The notes: generated by a model not told the origin, from the letters alone. A stretch of 64,000 nt of DNA from Methanoculleus marisnigri JR1 (GCF_000015825.1 NC_009051.1:372001-436000), one strand, 5' to 3'. Shown: positions 44,010-52,502, numbered from the stretch's first letter. Made by a program: numbers and translations.

Positions 44010-44073
44010 GCCCTTGCGGGCAGTGCTTCCGGGAGCACGTCGGACTTACCACAGTCAGCACGTGATCGTGCTG
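44010..44073 (-). other. Cluster of three hairpins upstream of rps15
   Basis: In the 346-base gap 43935-44280. Reading the minus strand in order: CAGCACG-ATCA-CGTGCTG (44073-44056), GTGCT-CCCGGA-AGCAC (44038-44023) and GCCC-GCAA-GGGC (44021-44010), the last with a GNRA tetraloop. The tetraloop is only formed on the minus strand, pointing to transcription in the rps15 direction. It could be a long rps15 leader or a separate small RNA. No clear TATA box was found. The rest of the gap shows nothing coding that I trust. Confidence 0.35.
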
Positions 44074-44280
44074 CAACATATTCTCCGGGAGGAATCTTAA
44101 GGGTATCGGACAGGCGCGCGTACCGGGGAGCGAAATACGTTGTACGGAGGTTTCCGTGATCTGTAGCGGCGCCCCCCGGGTGAAGGAAGGTCGGCTGGAG
44201 GGGGGGCTGCGCTCCCTTCCGGCGGCGGGAGATGAGCCGAATGTTTATGTTCTCCCGGGCCAACATGTACTGGTACCGGT

Positions 44281-44351
44281 GCGATAGTAGTCTAATGGTA
44301 GGACAGGGGCTTCCCAAGCCTCTAGTCCGGGTTCGATCCCCGGCTATCGCA
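44281..44351 (+). tRNA. tRNA-Gly (CCC anticodon)
   Basis: Acceptor GCGATAG (44281-44287) pairs with CTATCGC (44344-44350), with A as discriminator. The D arm contains TAGTCTAATGGTAGGAC. The anticodon loop is TTCCCAA, giving CCC. The T arm is CCGGGTTCGATCCCCGG. A TTTATG box about 40 bases upstream and a T-rich stretch (44355-44372) downstream frame the gene. No intron. Confidence 0.95.
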
Positions 44352-44377
44352 TGGCGTTTTCTCTCGTTTTTTGCGTG

Positions 44378-45196
44378 TTATTCCGGGGTCCGACACTCCT
44401 CTCTTCCGCCGCCTTCCACGGCGATCTCGAACCGGCAGTGATCGAACCCCATTGAGTAGCACCGGGTCTCGACCGCCTCCGCCGGCCGCCCGTAGTGGCG
44501 GGAGAAGAGCGCCCGGAGGATGCCTGAGTCGAACGCGCACGCGGGCTTCCCGGTGACCGGGAGATCGACGCACTCGAAGCAGTCGTAGATGAGGAGGACG
44601 AGCGGTTCCGTCTCCGCGACCTCGATCCGACCGAGGCGGTGCTCCTCCCAGAACCGGGCGATGTTCGCGCAGAATGCTCCGGTCTCCGGGGCGGCCACCG
44701 CCGGGTAGAGTTCTTCGCCCAGCCATTCCCCGGCCCGGGTGAGGAGCGGGTCGAGGAGGACTCCCTCCTGCATGAGCGAGACCCGGATCGTCCGGAACGC
44801 GAGCCGGTAGAATGCGAAGGGGTCACCTGACCCGGGTCGATACATCCCTGCATAGGCGGCGAGGTCATCGGCCACCCGCGTCTCAGGTAAGACGCTTGCG
44901 ACGAGATCGCCGGTGAGGAAGAAGATCTTTCTCCGGGAGTCCTCCGGGTCGGGCCGCGACCCGATCACGCCCGCCGCCGCGAGGTCCTGGAGGTGCACCG
45001 AGACCGTCGACTTCGCCCGGCCCGCGAGAGAGACGATCTCCTCGAACGTACACTCGCGCTCCCGGAGGGCCGCGAGGATCGTGCGCCGCACCGGATTCTC
45101 GACCGCCCGCGCACCCGCAGGAGTCGAGTAGAGGTCTATCTCCAGGTTCGCCTTCGGCCTCCCGGGTCTCCCCCGGCTGTTCGTCCCCTGCTCCAT
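44378..45196 (-). CDS. msvR: MsvR-like redox regulator (ArsR-type HTH plus V4R domain)
   Basis: 272 residues from the ATG at 45196 (MEQGTNSRGRPGRPKANL). The open frame continues upstream, but that part is antisense to the flavodiiron gene. Residues about 25-95 form an ArsR-like winged helix (NPVRRTILAALRERECTFEEIVSLAGRAKSTVSVHLQDL). The C-terminal domain is V4R with several Cys (YDCFECVDL, KPACAFDSG, TRCYSMGFDHCRFEI). Methanogen-specific V4R regulators (MsvR) are known to sense redox state through such cysteines and to control themselves and a divergent F420H2 oxidase gene. That is exactly the arrangement here. Confidence 0.85.
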   Translation of the reverse strand: MEQGTNSRGRPGRPKANLEIDLYSTPAGARAVENPVRRTILAALRERECTFEEIVSLAGRAKSTVSVHLQDLAAAGVIGSRPDPEDSRRKIFFLTGDLVASVLPETRVADDLAAYAGMYRPGSGDPFAFYRLAFRTIRVSLMQEGVLLDPLLTRAGEWLGEELYPAVAAPETGAFCANIARFWEEHRLGRIEVAETEPLVLLIYDCFECVDLPVTGKPACAFDSGILRALFSRHYGRPAEAVETRCYSMGFDHCRFEIAVEGGGREECRTPE

Positions 45197-45214
45197 AGAG
45201 TAAAATCGAAAGGG

Positions 45215-45224
45215 TGATATATCA
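45215..45224. promoter_or_regulatory. Palindromic TATA element shared by msvR and the flavodiiron gene
   Basis: TGATATATCA is a perfect 10-base palindrome. It lies 19 bases from the msvR ATG on one side, implying a leaderless msvR transcript. On the other side it lies about 25 bases before the TGTTCG operator half-site, where the flavodiiron transcript should start. Confidence 0.5.
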
Positions 45225-45244
45225 ATTGTTCGGATATGCTGGAA

Positions 45245-45264
45245 TGTTCGTAATGTATCGAACA
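45245..45264. promoter_or_regulatory. Probable MsvR operator (inverted repeat)
   Basis: TGTTCG-8 bases-CGAACA is a perfect inverted repeat. A further TGTTCG-like half (TTGTTCGG) lies at about 45226-45233, in direct orientation. From memory, published MsvR sites are TTCG/CGAA-type inverted repeats; this one fits that general form. It sits over the predicted start site of the flavodiiron mRNA, a position suited to repression. Confidence 0.6.
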
Positions 45265-45277
45265 AAATGTGATGACA

Positions 45278-46492
45278 ATGATGCCTACGAAACTTGCCCC
45301 CGGCGTCCACTGGGTCGGGGCGATCGACTGGAACCTGAGGGAGTACCACGGCTACACCCTCCCGGGAACGACATACAACGCCTATCTCGTCCAGGGTGAG
45401 AAGACAGCGCTGATCGACGGCGCTTACGCCGGATTCGAGGGTGAAGTCCTCGGCCGTATCGGATCCGTCTGCGACCCGGGCGCGATCGATTACATCGTCG
45501 TGAACCACATCGAGATGGACCATTCCGGCACGCTGCCCGCGTTCGTGCGGCGGATGCCCGCCGTCCCGATCTACTGTACGGAGCGGGCTCGCGCCGGGCT
45601 TGCCCGCCACTACGACACGACGGGCTGGAACATCCGGGTCGTCAAGTCCGGCGACACCCTCGACCTCGGGGGGAAGACGCTCGTCTTCCTCGAGGCGCCG
45701 ATGCTCCACTGGCCCGACTCGATGTTCACCTACCTCGCCGAGGACGCCATCCTCTTCCCGAACGACGCCTTCGGGCAGCACGTCGCGAGTGCCGCCCGGT
45801 TCGACGACGAACTCGGGCGCGACGCGGCAATGACCCACGCGCAGAAGTTCTTCGCGAACCTGATCATACCGCTGGCGCCGAAGGTCTTGAAGAAACTCAA
45901 CGAGGTTGGGGGCCTCGGCATCGATATCAGGATGATCGCGCCGAGTCACGGTGTCATCTGGCGGTCGCACGCCGGCGATATCCTCGAGGCCTACACCGAC
46001 TGGAGCCGGGGCGTCGCGAAAGACAAGGTCACGATCGTCTACGACACCATGCACGGCTCGACCACGATGCTGGCGAAGGCGATCGCCGAGGGCGTCATGG
46101 CCGAAGGCGCCGACGTCCGGGTCTGCCTGCTCCGGGACGGGCGCTACGAGGGAACGCACCGGAGCGACATCGTCACGGAGGTGCTCGACTCGAAGGCGGT
46201 TCTCGTCGGGTCGCCGACGCTCCAGGACGAGGTCCTCCCCACGGTGGCCGGGTTCCTCAGTTACCTCCGCGGGTTACGGCCGGGCCGCCTTACCGCAAAG
46301 AAGATCGGGTGCGCGTTCGGGTCCCACGGCGGTATGGGGGGCGCGGTTGCTCAGGCGGAGGCGGCCCTGAAGGCGGCCGGGATCGAGGTGATCGACGGCG
46401 GGTTCCACGTGAACTACCGCCCGGACGGTGACGAGATTGCCCGGGCTTACGAACTCGGGCGGAGGGTGGCGCGGGAGATCCGCGCCCGGTAG
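45278..46492 (+). CDS. fprA: Flavodiiron protein, F420H2 oxidase type (FprA)
   Basis: 404 residues; ATGs at 45272, 45278 and 45281 and a GTG at 45269 are close alternatives. The N-terminal metallo-beta-lactamase-like domain carries the diiron ligands: VVNHIEMDHSG (H-x-E-x-D), ML-H-W-PDSMF, NDAFGQH and APSHG. The C-terminal flavodoxin domain has the FMN loop YDTMHGSTTMLA and the LVGSPTLQDEVLP segment. In methanogens this enzyme reduces O2 to water with F420H2, a defence against oxygen. It is divergent from msvR across a 72-base gap holding a shared promoter and operator. Confidence 0.93.
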   Translation: MMPTKLAPGVHWVGAIDWNLREYHGYTLPGTTYNAYLVQGEKTALIDGAYAGFEGEVLGRIGSVCDPGAIDYIVVNHIEMDHSGTLPAFVRRMPAVPIYCTERARAGLARHYDTTGWNIRVVKSGDTLDLGGKTLVFLEAPMLHWPDSMFTYLAEDAILFPNDAFGQHVASAARFDDELGRDAAMTHAQKFFANLIIPLAPKVLKKLNEVGGLGIDIRMIAPSHGVIWRSHAGDILEAYTDWSRGVAKDKVTIVYDTMHGSTTMLAKAIAEGVMAEGADVRVCLLRDGRYEGTHRSDIVTEVLDSKAVLVGSPTLQDEVLPTVAGFLSYLRGLRPGRLTAKKIGCAFGSHGGMGGAVAQAEAALKAAGIEVIDGGFHVNYRPDGDEIARAYELGRRVAREIRAR

Positions 46493-46559
46493 TGCCAGGG
46501 TTCGCGCGCCATCCCCCAGCAACATTATGCCGGACAGATCGTCCCGCTACCTCCTTTTT

Positions 46560-47729
46560 TCAGCTCGCCGGTGCGGCAGACCCGCGTCTCATCCAGGCGA
46601 ATGCTGCGAGCGCCCCGATCTGCATCACGACCAGGAACCCGACGACGAGCGGGACGGCGACTGTGTAGGCCCACCCGATGACGGCGCTCCCGGCAAACCA
46701 GGCAGCCCCGTAGACGGTGTTGAATATCCCGTATGCCGTCCCGCGCTTGCTGATATGGGTGTAGTCGGCGACGGCGGCCCTGAGGATCGTCTCCTGCGCA
46801 CCCATCGCCGCGCCCCAGAGCACCACGGCGGCGAGCGCGAGGGCGTAACTCGTCCCGAAGGCGAGGAAGGGGATGCCGATGGCAAGGAGCGGCACGGAGA
46901 GGAGGGTGACAAGCCCGAACCGGTCGTATGCCCGCCCGATTGTGAGGGCTGCGATGGCATCGACGCCCATGGCGACGGCGTAGAAGAGCGGGATCTCTGC
47001 TTCTGAGACCGTGCCGGTGACGGCGAAGTGGTAGGCGATGATCGGGAACGCCGCAAATCCGGCCATGGTGAGCGCGGTGAAGACGCCGTAGGGGAGCAGG
47101 GGCCCCGGGAGGCTGGTCCCACGGGAATCGGAGCCGCCAGCCTCAAGCGAAACCGGTTCAGGCGCCCGACGCCGGGCGAAGAGGAGGGCGAGGATCATCA
47201 GCACGAACGGGACGGCGAGAAGGGCAAACCCGCTCCGGTAGTCTCCCTGCGCAAGGAAGATGGCGGTAAAGATCAGGGGCCCAATGACCGCCCCGACCTG
47301 ATCGAGGGCCTCATGCACGGCAAATCCCCAACCCCGGCCGACCGTCGTCGTGGCATTCGCAAGGATGGCGTCCCGTGCCGGCACCCTGATACCCTTCCCC
47401 GCCCGTTCGAGGATGAGAAGAAGCGCGGCGGCCTCCCAGGACCCGGCAAGCGCGAGGAGCGGGACCGCGGCGAGCATCCCGTAGCCAATGAACGTGATCG
47501 CCCAGTAGTGCCGCGTGGTATCGGCCAGGTACCCGGAGGCCAGGCGCAGGGCGTAGCCAAGGAACTCACCGAGCCCCGCGACCACCCCGACGGCGAGAGC
47601 GCTGGCACCGAGGATGTAGAGGTAGGGGCCGGAGACGCTCCGTGCCCCTTCGTAGATGATATCCCCAAAGAGGCTTACGATGCCGAAGAGGACGATCACG
47701 GTGTAGGCTGCACGGTGTTTGCCGTCCAT
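46560..47729 (-). CDS. Major facilitator superfamily transporter
   Basis: 389 residues, about 12 TM helices. The loop 2-3 MFS motif is degenerate (SGYLADTTRHYW). A second conserved segment, LERAGKGIRVPARDAILANATTTVGRGWGFAVHEALDQVGAVIGPL, is typical of a prokaryotic MFS group related to YajR/DHA-like carriers. It is unrelated in detail to the MFS gene at 36480. It starts at the ATG at 47729; the 199-base gap upstream is shared with the divergent flippase-like gene. Substrate unknown. Confidence 0.88.
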   Translation of the reverse strand: MDGKHRAAYTVIVLFGIVSLFGDIIYEGARSVSGPYLYILGASALAVGVVAGLGEFLGYALRLASGYLADTTRHYWAITFIGYGMLAAVPLLALAGSWEAAALLLILERAGKGIRVPARDAILANATTTVGRGWGFAVHEALDQVGAVIGPLIFTAIFLAQGDYRSGFALLAVPFVLMILALLFARRRAPEPVSLEAGGSDSRGTSLPGPLLPYGVFTALTMAGFAAFPIIAYHFAVTGTVSEAEIPLFYAVAMGVDAIAALTIGRAYDRFGLVTLLSVPLLAIGIPFLAFGTSYALALAAVVLWGAAMGAQETILRAAVADYTHISKRGTAYGIFNTVYGAAWFAGSAVIGWAYTVAVPLVVGFLVVMQIGALAAFAWMRRGSAAPAS

Positions 47730-47928
47730 TGATGGTAATCTGTCGTTTATCGCCCATAAACCCTCTCTGACGGCCTGAGGTGTCCTCCTCTCGCCCCCGA
47801 CTGTTACCGGCCCGGAGGAGGAGCTGCCGGATCCAATACCCCGGGGGAACCATAATCACGGCCTCCCGCCACCTACCCTCTCTTGTGGTGCACCACTGGA
47901 TAAGGAGCCGCCGGGGAGGGGGACCGGC

Positions 47929-49002
47929 ATGAAGAACTTGCGCTGGATCGCGCTCTCGCTCCTCCTCAGCGGCGCGGCCCTCATCGGGCTGCTCGCGGCG
48001 ACCTTCACCCCGGCAACACGGGCCTACCTCGGGGAGGTCGGCGTCGCCGCCCTCCTCCTCGCCTTCGCGCTCCGGGCCGGATCGATCCTCTGCCGGGTGG
48101 TTCGGATCGGGGTCATCTGCCGCGGCCTCGGCTATACCGTGCCGTTATCGAGCCTCGCGATCACCCAGAGCCTCTCGCTCTTCGCCGGCTCGATCACCCC
48201 CGGCCAGGTGGGCGGCGAACCCGTCCGGATTCACCGGCTCTCGCGTTCCGGGCTCGCCGTCGGGGACGCCGTCACCGTCGTCGTCGCGGAGCGGGTGCTC
48301 GACCTCGCGGTTTTTGCCTCCCTCACCGTTGCGGCCCTTCTCGCCGTCCAGCATCTCTGGGACTACCTCGCCGCGACCGTCCTCTATCCGGTGGCGGCCT
48401 TCCTCGTCCTCGTCCTCTCCCTCCTGCTCGCGCTCGTCCTCCTGGTCCGCCGCCCGTCTCTCGCGAACCGGGTTATCGGCGGCGCTGCCGTCCGGGTGCT
48501 CGACCGGTGCGGCCGGAGCCGGCGCTGGCTCCGGTTCTGTCCGGGCTCGGATGGTGCGGAGGGGCTCGCGGAGCGGATTGCCCGCGAGACCGAGATCTTT
48601 GCCGCGAGTTCTTCCCGGTTTGTGAGGGCCGATCCCCGGGCGCTCGGCGGCGCGATCCTGATCAGCATCCTCGACTGGGTCTTGCTCTTTTCCACGGCGT
48701 CGGCGCTGCTCGTTGCTCTCGATCTCCCGCCGTCCTTTCCCGAGTCGTTCCTCTTCCAGGGCATCCTCCAGATGATCGCGGCCGTCCCGCTCATCCCCGG
48801 CGCGGCGGGGATCGCGGAGATCGGCGCCGCCACGCTGTATAGCCGGATCGTGCCCACCTACCTCCTCGGCCTCTTCGTCGTTCTCTGGCGGCTGATCCTC
48901 TACTTCCTCAACATCCCGCTCGGCCTCCTCGCGGCGGCTCTTGCGGCGAGGGAGAGGAGCGGCGGTGAGGGGGCGGATCGCCTGGGCACCGAAAACCTAT
49001 AA
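47929..49002 (+). CDS. Lysylphosphatidylglycerol synthase TM-region/UPF0104-family membrane protein
   Basis: 357 residues with about eight TM helices. The central block SITPGQVGGEPVRIHRLSRSGLAVGDAVTVVVAERVLDL and a late PLIPGAAGIAEIGAATLY segment are the hallmarks of this family (AglD C-terminal/MprF N-terminal flippase-like domain). Members are thought to move or modify lipid-linked substrates in the envelope. No glycosyltransferase domain is attached. Substrate unknown. Confidence 0.85.
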   Translation: MKNLRWIALSLLLSGAALIGLLAATFTPATRAYLGEVGVAALLLAFALRAGSILCRVVRIGVICRGLGYTVPLSSLAITQSLSLFAGSITPGQVGGEPVRIHRLSRSGLAVGDAVTVVVAERVLDLAVFASLTVAALLAVQHLWDYLAATVLYPVAAFLVLVLSLLLALVLLVRRPSLANRVIGGAAVRVLDRCGRSRRWLRFCPGSDGAEGLAERIARETEIFAASSSRFVRADPRALGGAILISILDWVLLFSTASALLVALDLPPSFPESFLFQGILQMIAAVPLIPGAAGIAEIGAATLYSRIVPTYLLGLFVVLWRLILYFLNIPLGLLAAALAARERSGGEGADRLGTENL

Positions 49003-49103
49003 CCCCTATGAGACCCAAATCTATCTTTTAACGCGGATATGACGAGAAATACCCTGTTCGTGAATCGATCGGAGGACGTTTCGATCTCCTGCCGGAGAGG
49101 GTC

Positions 49104-49781
49104 ATGACCACCGATACTGAAATGTACGCCCTCTCGATCATCACCGAGAACCGGGCCGGCGTGCTGCGCGACGTGGCCACGGTGATGGCGGATTACCTGG
49201 CGAACATCCAGATGATCCAGCAGTCGATCATCGCCTCCGGCCCGAACACCGGGAAGGCTTACCTCTACTTCGAGTTCGAGGAGTGCGGGAATCATGGCGA
49301 ACTCATCGCCGACCTGGCACGGGTGCCGTCCGTCGTCGACGTCACCATCTACCCGCCGTTCTCCCGGATATTCGGGTCACGGGTGATCATCATCGGCGGC
49401 GGTGCGCAGGTGGCGCAGGTGGCGCTCGGCGCCGTGAACGAGGCGGACCGCCACAACATCCGCGGCGAGCGGATATCGGTGGACACGATCCCTCTCGTCG
49501 GCGAGCAGGATCTGGCGCTCGCCGTGGACGCGGTGGCGCGGCTCCCCCGGGCGTCGATCCTGGTGCTCGCCGGGTCGCTGATGGGAGGTGAGGTCTCGCG
49601 GGCGGTGGAACGTGTCCGGGCGGCGGGCATCCCGGTGATCGCCCTCAAGATGGCCGGCAGCGTTCCTTCGCACGCCGACCTGGTGGTGACCGATCCGATC
49701 CAGGCGGGGGTCTTTGCCGTGATGCACGTCAGCGGCAAGGCGGTCTTCGATATCAATCGCGTGCGGGGGCGTGAGTTCTGA
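49104..49781 (+). CDS. ACT-domain protein (DUF5612-like)
   Basis: 225 residues. An N-terminal ACT domain (5-85: MYALSIITENRAGVLRDVATVMADYLANIQMIQQS) is followed by a Rossmann-like domain with VIIIGGGAQVAQVALGAVNEADRHN, ISVDTIPLVGEQDL and ILVLAGSLMGGEV. ACT domains bind amino acids, so a small-molecule sensor or enzyme is likely. The archaeal DUF5612 group has no assigned reaction that I know. The stop overlaps the tsaC start by one base, and GGAGAGGG precedes the ATG. Confidence 0.8.
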   Translation: MTTDTEMYALSIITENRAGVLRDVATVMADYLANIQMIQQSIIASGPNTGKAYLYFEFEECGNHGELIADLARVPSVVDVTIYPPFSRIFGSRVIIIGGGAQVAQVALGAVNEADRHNIRGERISVDTIPLVGEQDLALAVDAVARLPRASILVLAGSLMGGEVSRAVERVRAAGIPVIALKMAGSVPSHADLVVTDPIQAGVFAVMHVSGKAVFDINRVRGREF

Positions 49782-50356
49782 TGGACCCGATCGATATGGC
49801 CGTCCGGGTGCTCTCGCGTGACGGGCTCGTCGTCTACCCTACCGAGACGGTCTACGGCCTCGGTGCGGACGCACTCTCCGAGGATGCCGTGATGCGGGTG
49901 TACGAGGCCAAAAACCGGCCGCTGGGTAAACCGATATCGATCGCGGTCTCGGATATGGAGATGCTTGCCGCCGTCGCGGTGGTGGACGATGCTGCGCGGG
50001 CGTTCATCGAGCGGTTCCTGCCCGGCCCGGTGACGGTGCTCCTCCCGGCGAAGTCCTGCCTTCCGGCGGTGCTGACGGGCGGGACAGGTCTCATCGGGGT
50101 CAGGTGGCCCGACCACGAGATCGCCGCCGCGATCATCGCCCGGCTCGATGCGCCGATCACGTCCACCAGCGCGAACATCTCGGACGATATCCCGCCGACC
50201 CGTCCCGACGAGGTCTCCGTTCCCCACGATTACCTGGTCGACGGGGGGGAACTCCCCGGGACGCCGAGCACGGTGGTGGATCTCCCCGCCCGGCGCGTCC
50301 TGCGCAAGGGCGCGGGATGGGAAGCGGTGGAGGCGTTCCTGGAGAGCTTGAAATGA
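49781..50356 (+). CDS. Threonylcarbamoyl-AMP synthase (Sua5/YrdC/TsaC family)
   Basis: 191 residues, the single-domain YrdC form. It makes threonylcarbamoyl-AMP from threonine, bicarbonate and ATP for tRNA t6A37. Motifs: VYPTETVYGLGADAL, KNRPLGKPISIAVSDM (K-R-P-K/G-P region), LPGPVTVLLPAK, GVRWPDHEIA and ITSTSANISDD. Its partner complex KEOPS is represented by pcc1 at 41953. It overlaps the next gene by ATGA. Confidence 0.93.
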   Translation: MDPIDMAVRVLSRDGLVVYPTETVYGLGADALSEDAVMRVYEAKNRPLGKPISIAVSDMEMLAAVAVVDDAARAFIERFLPGPVTVLLPAKSCLPAVLTGGTGLIGVRWPDHEIAAAIIARLDAPITSTSANISDDIPPTRPDEVSVPHDYLVDGGELPGTPSTVVDLPARRVLRKGAGWEAVEAFLESLK

Positions 50357-51279
50357 GTTCGATACGGCTCCGTGACTTCATCGAGGATCGCGAGGGCTGC
50401 CTCTATGCGGTCTCGAACTACGACAACGCCGAACGGATCGGGTGCATCCTCCGCTACGTCCCCGATCCGGACGGGGAGCGGACGAACCTCGCCGGTCGGC
50501 GATACCATAAATACGATTTTGCCGAGTCTTTCGACTGGATCAGGGCGCACAAGCCGGAGTACCTGGACAGCGTCCACCGGGTGCCCTACTGCGATGTGGC
50601 CCGGGTCTACAAGCCCGAGGAGGAGATCGCCGGCGTGGCGGCCCGGAACAGGCGGGTGGCAAGGCTCCTCGCTCACCTGGATCTCCCGGCGGGCTCGTTC
50701 GGGTGCACGGGTTCGCTCCTCTGCGGCCTCGAGAACGGCGCTTCCGACATCGACCTGGTGGTCTACGGCGACGCCTGGTTCGTCGCGCAGCGCCGGCTTC
50801 GCGACCTCGTGGAGAGGGGGGCGATCCCGGGGATGAGCACCGCGATGTGGCGGAAGGTCTACGACAAGCGGGTGCCCGAGATATCCTTCGACGCCTTCGT
50901 CCTGCATGAGCAGCGGAAGTGGAACCGGGGGGAGTTCGAGGGAACCTACTTCGATCTCCTCTACACCCGGGACTACGGGAATCTGGACGCGATCCCGGCC
51001 GGCGCGGGGAGGGTTCTCGGCCGGGCGACGATCGAGGCGACGGTCACCGGCGCGTCGCTCTCCTTCGACAGCCCGGCGGTCTACGCGGTGGATCACGATG
51101 AGATCTCCCGGATCCTCTCTTTTACCCACACCTACTCGGGCCAGGCGCTCGCGGGGGAGGTCATCGAGGCGAAGGGCGTCGTGGAGGAGCACGGCGACGA
51201 GCGGTGGCTGATCGTCGGGACGACCCGCGAGGCGAAGGGCGAGTACATCGTCTCGAAGACGCTGCTCGAGAGCGTTTAG
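50353..51279 (+). CDS. Archaeal nucleotidyltransferase-domain protein (COG1665-like)
   Basis: 308 residues from the ATG at 50353, coupled to tsaC (ATGA). The frame is open further upstream, but that part overlaps tsaC. A pol-beta-type nucleotidyltransferase motif is at about residues 116-138 (FGCTGSLLCGLENGASDIDLVVYG: GS...DxD), preceded by a 110-residue N-terminal domain (RYHKYDFAESFDWIRAHKPEYLDS) and followed by a strand-rich C-terminal domain. The third acidic residue may be D in ISFDAFVL. Such archaeal proteins are uncharacterised; the target could be RNA or protein. The last bases overlap the Cas4-like gene tail to tail. Confidence 0.8.
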   Translation: MSSIRLRDFIEDREGCLYAVSNYDNAERIGCILRYVPDPDGERTNLAGRRYHKYDFAESFDWIRAHKPEYLDSVHRVPYCDVARVYKPEEEIAGVAARNRRVARLLAHLDLPAGSFGCTGSLLCGLENGASDIDLVVYGDAWFVAQRRLRDLVERGAIPGMSTAMWRKVYDKRVPEISFDAFVLHEQRKWNRGEFEGTYFDLLYTRDYGNLDAIPAGAGRVLGRATIEATVTGASLSFDSPAVYAVDHDEISRILSFTHTYSGQALAGEVIEAKGVVEEHGDERWLIVGTTREAKGEYIVSKTLLESV

Positions 51280-51938
51280 AAGAGGTCGGAGAGCCGGCGG
51301 GGGCCGGCGGTGCACCGTTCGAGGTGCGGGCAGCCCTCGCAGGGCGCCCGGAGGGGCCGGGGCGGGAGTTCGCCCGCGACGACCCGTTTTGCCGCCCGGA
51401 TCGCTTTGATCATCTCCCGCCGGTCGCGGGGCTGCGGCTCGACGTAGCGGCAGACGCCGCTTGCGACGTACTCGACGTAGCCGCCGGCGACGGGGCGGCC
51501 GAGGGTCTCCTTGAGGCAGGCAACGTAGCAGGCGATCCGGAGCCGGTCGGTGTTGTAGACCCCGGCCTTCGGCGCGGCGCTCGACCGGGTGACGGCGAAC
51601 GTGCCGTCCTCGAAGATTTTATCGACTCTTCCGCGGATGCCGAGGGTGTCGGACTCGACGGCGAGGTCGACCTGGACGGGCCGCTCCCATTTGGTCTCGC
51701 TGCAGGCGGCGACGCATTCATCGAAGAGTTCCCGGACGTCTTCCGCTGCTTCGGGGAGGACGCAGAGGATCTCCTGCCAGATCTGCTCCGCCTCGAGGAG
51801 TTCGCCGAGGTGCGTCGAGACCTGTTTGCAGACGGTGTAGCGCGGAGACTCCGGGTGCTCTTCCGAGCGCTCGAAGTAGTAGCGCCGGGGACAGATGTGG
51901 CAGGCGACGACGCCGGATACCGGGATGTAGTCTGTCAT
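51276..51938 (-). CDS. Cas4-like PD-(D/E)XK-family protein, no CRISPR locus nearby
   Basis: 220 residues from the ATG at 51938 (MTDYIPVSGVVACHICPRRYYF). The layout is that of Cas4/DUF83: N-terminal Cys (C13/C16) and a C-terminal triplet C200, C203, C209, which together would hold an Fe-S cluster. The nuclease core reads LGIRGRVDKIFEDGTFAVTRSS (100-120), giving an Asp but no clear E/Q-x-K; T-R occupies the usual place, so catalysis may be lost or altered. QxxxY-like motif: DRLRIACYVACL. It is a stand-alone Cas4-like protein, probably in DNA repair rather than spacer acquisition (inference). Confidence 0.8.
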   Translation of the reverse strand: MTDYIPVSGVVACHICPRRYYFERSEEHPESPRYTVCKQVSTHLGELLEAEQIWQEILCVLPEAAEDVRELFDECVAACSETKWERPVQVDLAVESDTLGIRGRVDKIFEDGTFAVTRSSAAPKAGVYNTDRLRIACYVACLKETLGRPVAGGYVEYVASGVCRYVEPQPRDRREMIKAIRAAKRVVAGELPPRPLRAPCEGCPHLERCTAGPRRLSDLF

Positions 51939-52060
51939 GGATAGCGGGTTCCCGTTTGATGGGAGGTATGTCCTCCCGCTATTTAGCGCCTTACGCTCCG
52001 CACCGACGGCGAGCCGGCCAAGACCAACTCTTATGCCGGAGCGGGTCACAGAAGATGGGT

Positions 52061-52357
52061 ATGGCAAACCGCGAGATATCGGTCAACATCCCCGGCAATC
52101 TCGACCCGGTCTACTCGAACCGCATCCAGATCGCCTACAAGGAGGACGAGTTCACGTTCCTCTTCCTGCACGAGATCCCCGGCATGAACCAGGCGCGGGG
52201 GAAGGCAATCGTCTCGATCAGCCCCCGGCACGCGAAGAACCTGGTGGAGGTGCTGGCGAAGAGCGTCGCCGACTACGAGCAGAAGTTCGGCAAGATAACC
52301 GCCCCGGAGGCCGCCGCGCAGCAGGAGAGCAACGTCACCATCCGGGGGTACTCCTGA
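52061..52357 (+). CDS. DUF3467 family protein
   Basis: 98 residues from the ATG at 52061 (MANREISVNIPG); an ATG six bases earlier is possible. The core NRIQIAYKEDEFTFLFLHEIPGMNQARGKAIVSISPRHAKNLVEVLAKSVADYEQKFG is typical of DUF3467, small proteins found in bacteria and archaea with no assigned role. A CTTATG element near 52029 suggests a short-leader transcript. It sits just before tRNA-Thr. Confidence 0.85.
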   Translation: MANREISVNIPGNLDPVYSNRIQIAYKEDEFTFLFLHEIPGMNQARGKAIVSISPRHAKNLVEVLAKSVADYEQKFGKITAPEAAAQQESNVTIRGYS

Positions 52358-52430
52358 ACGGGACCGGACCGACGGGCTCCCGGCAGGTGATACCTTTTTA
52401 ATTCCGGACGTGTAATATTCTAGGGCAGTT

Positions 52431-52502
52431 GCCGCTGTGGCTTAGCGGTATAGCGGCTGATTCGTAATCAGCAGGTCGGGGGTTCGATTCCCCCCAGCGG
52501 CT
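52431..52502 (+). tRNA. tRNA-Thr (CGT anticodon)
   Basis: Acceptor GCCGCTG (52431-52437) pairs with CAGCGGC (52495-52501), with T as discriminator. D arm GGCTTAGCGGTATAGC. Anticodon stem GCTGA/TCAGC with loop TTCGTAA, giving CGT for Thr ACG codons. T arm GGGGGTTCGATTCCCCC. A TTTTTAATT box lies about 33 bases upstream, and CTTTGTTTTTATTG follows as a terminator. The AT-rich island begins directly after it. Confidence 0.95.

Noticed and set aside
43991-44317. 108-codon frame on the minus strand between tRNA-Gly and rps15
   Set aside because: It overlaps the tRNA gene and the hairpin cluster, and shows no similarity or ribosome-binding site.
45197-46159. Upstream extension of the msvR frame
   Set aside because: It runs antisense through the flavodiiron gene and lacks any domain; the ATG at 45196 fits the known MsvR start and the promoter.
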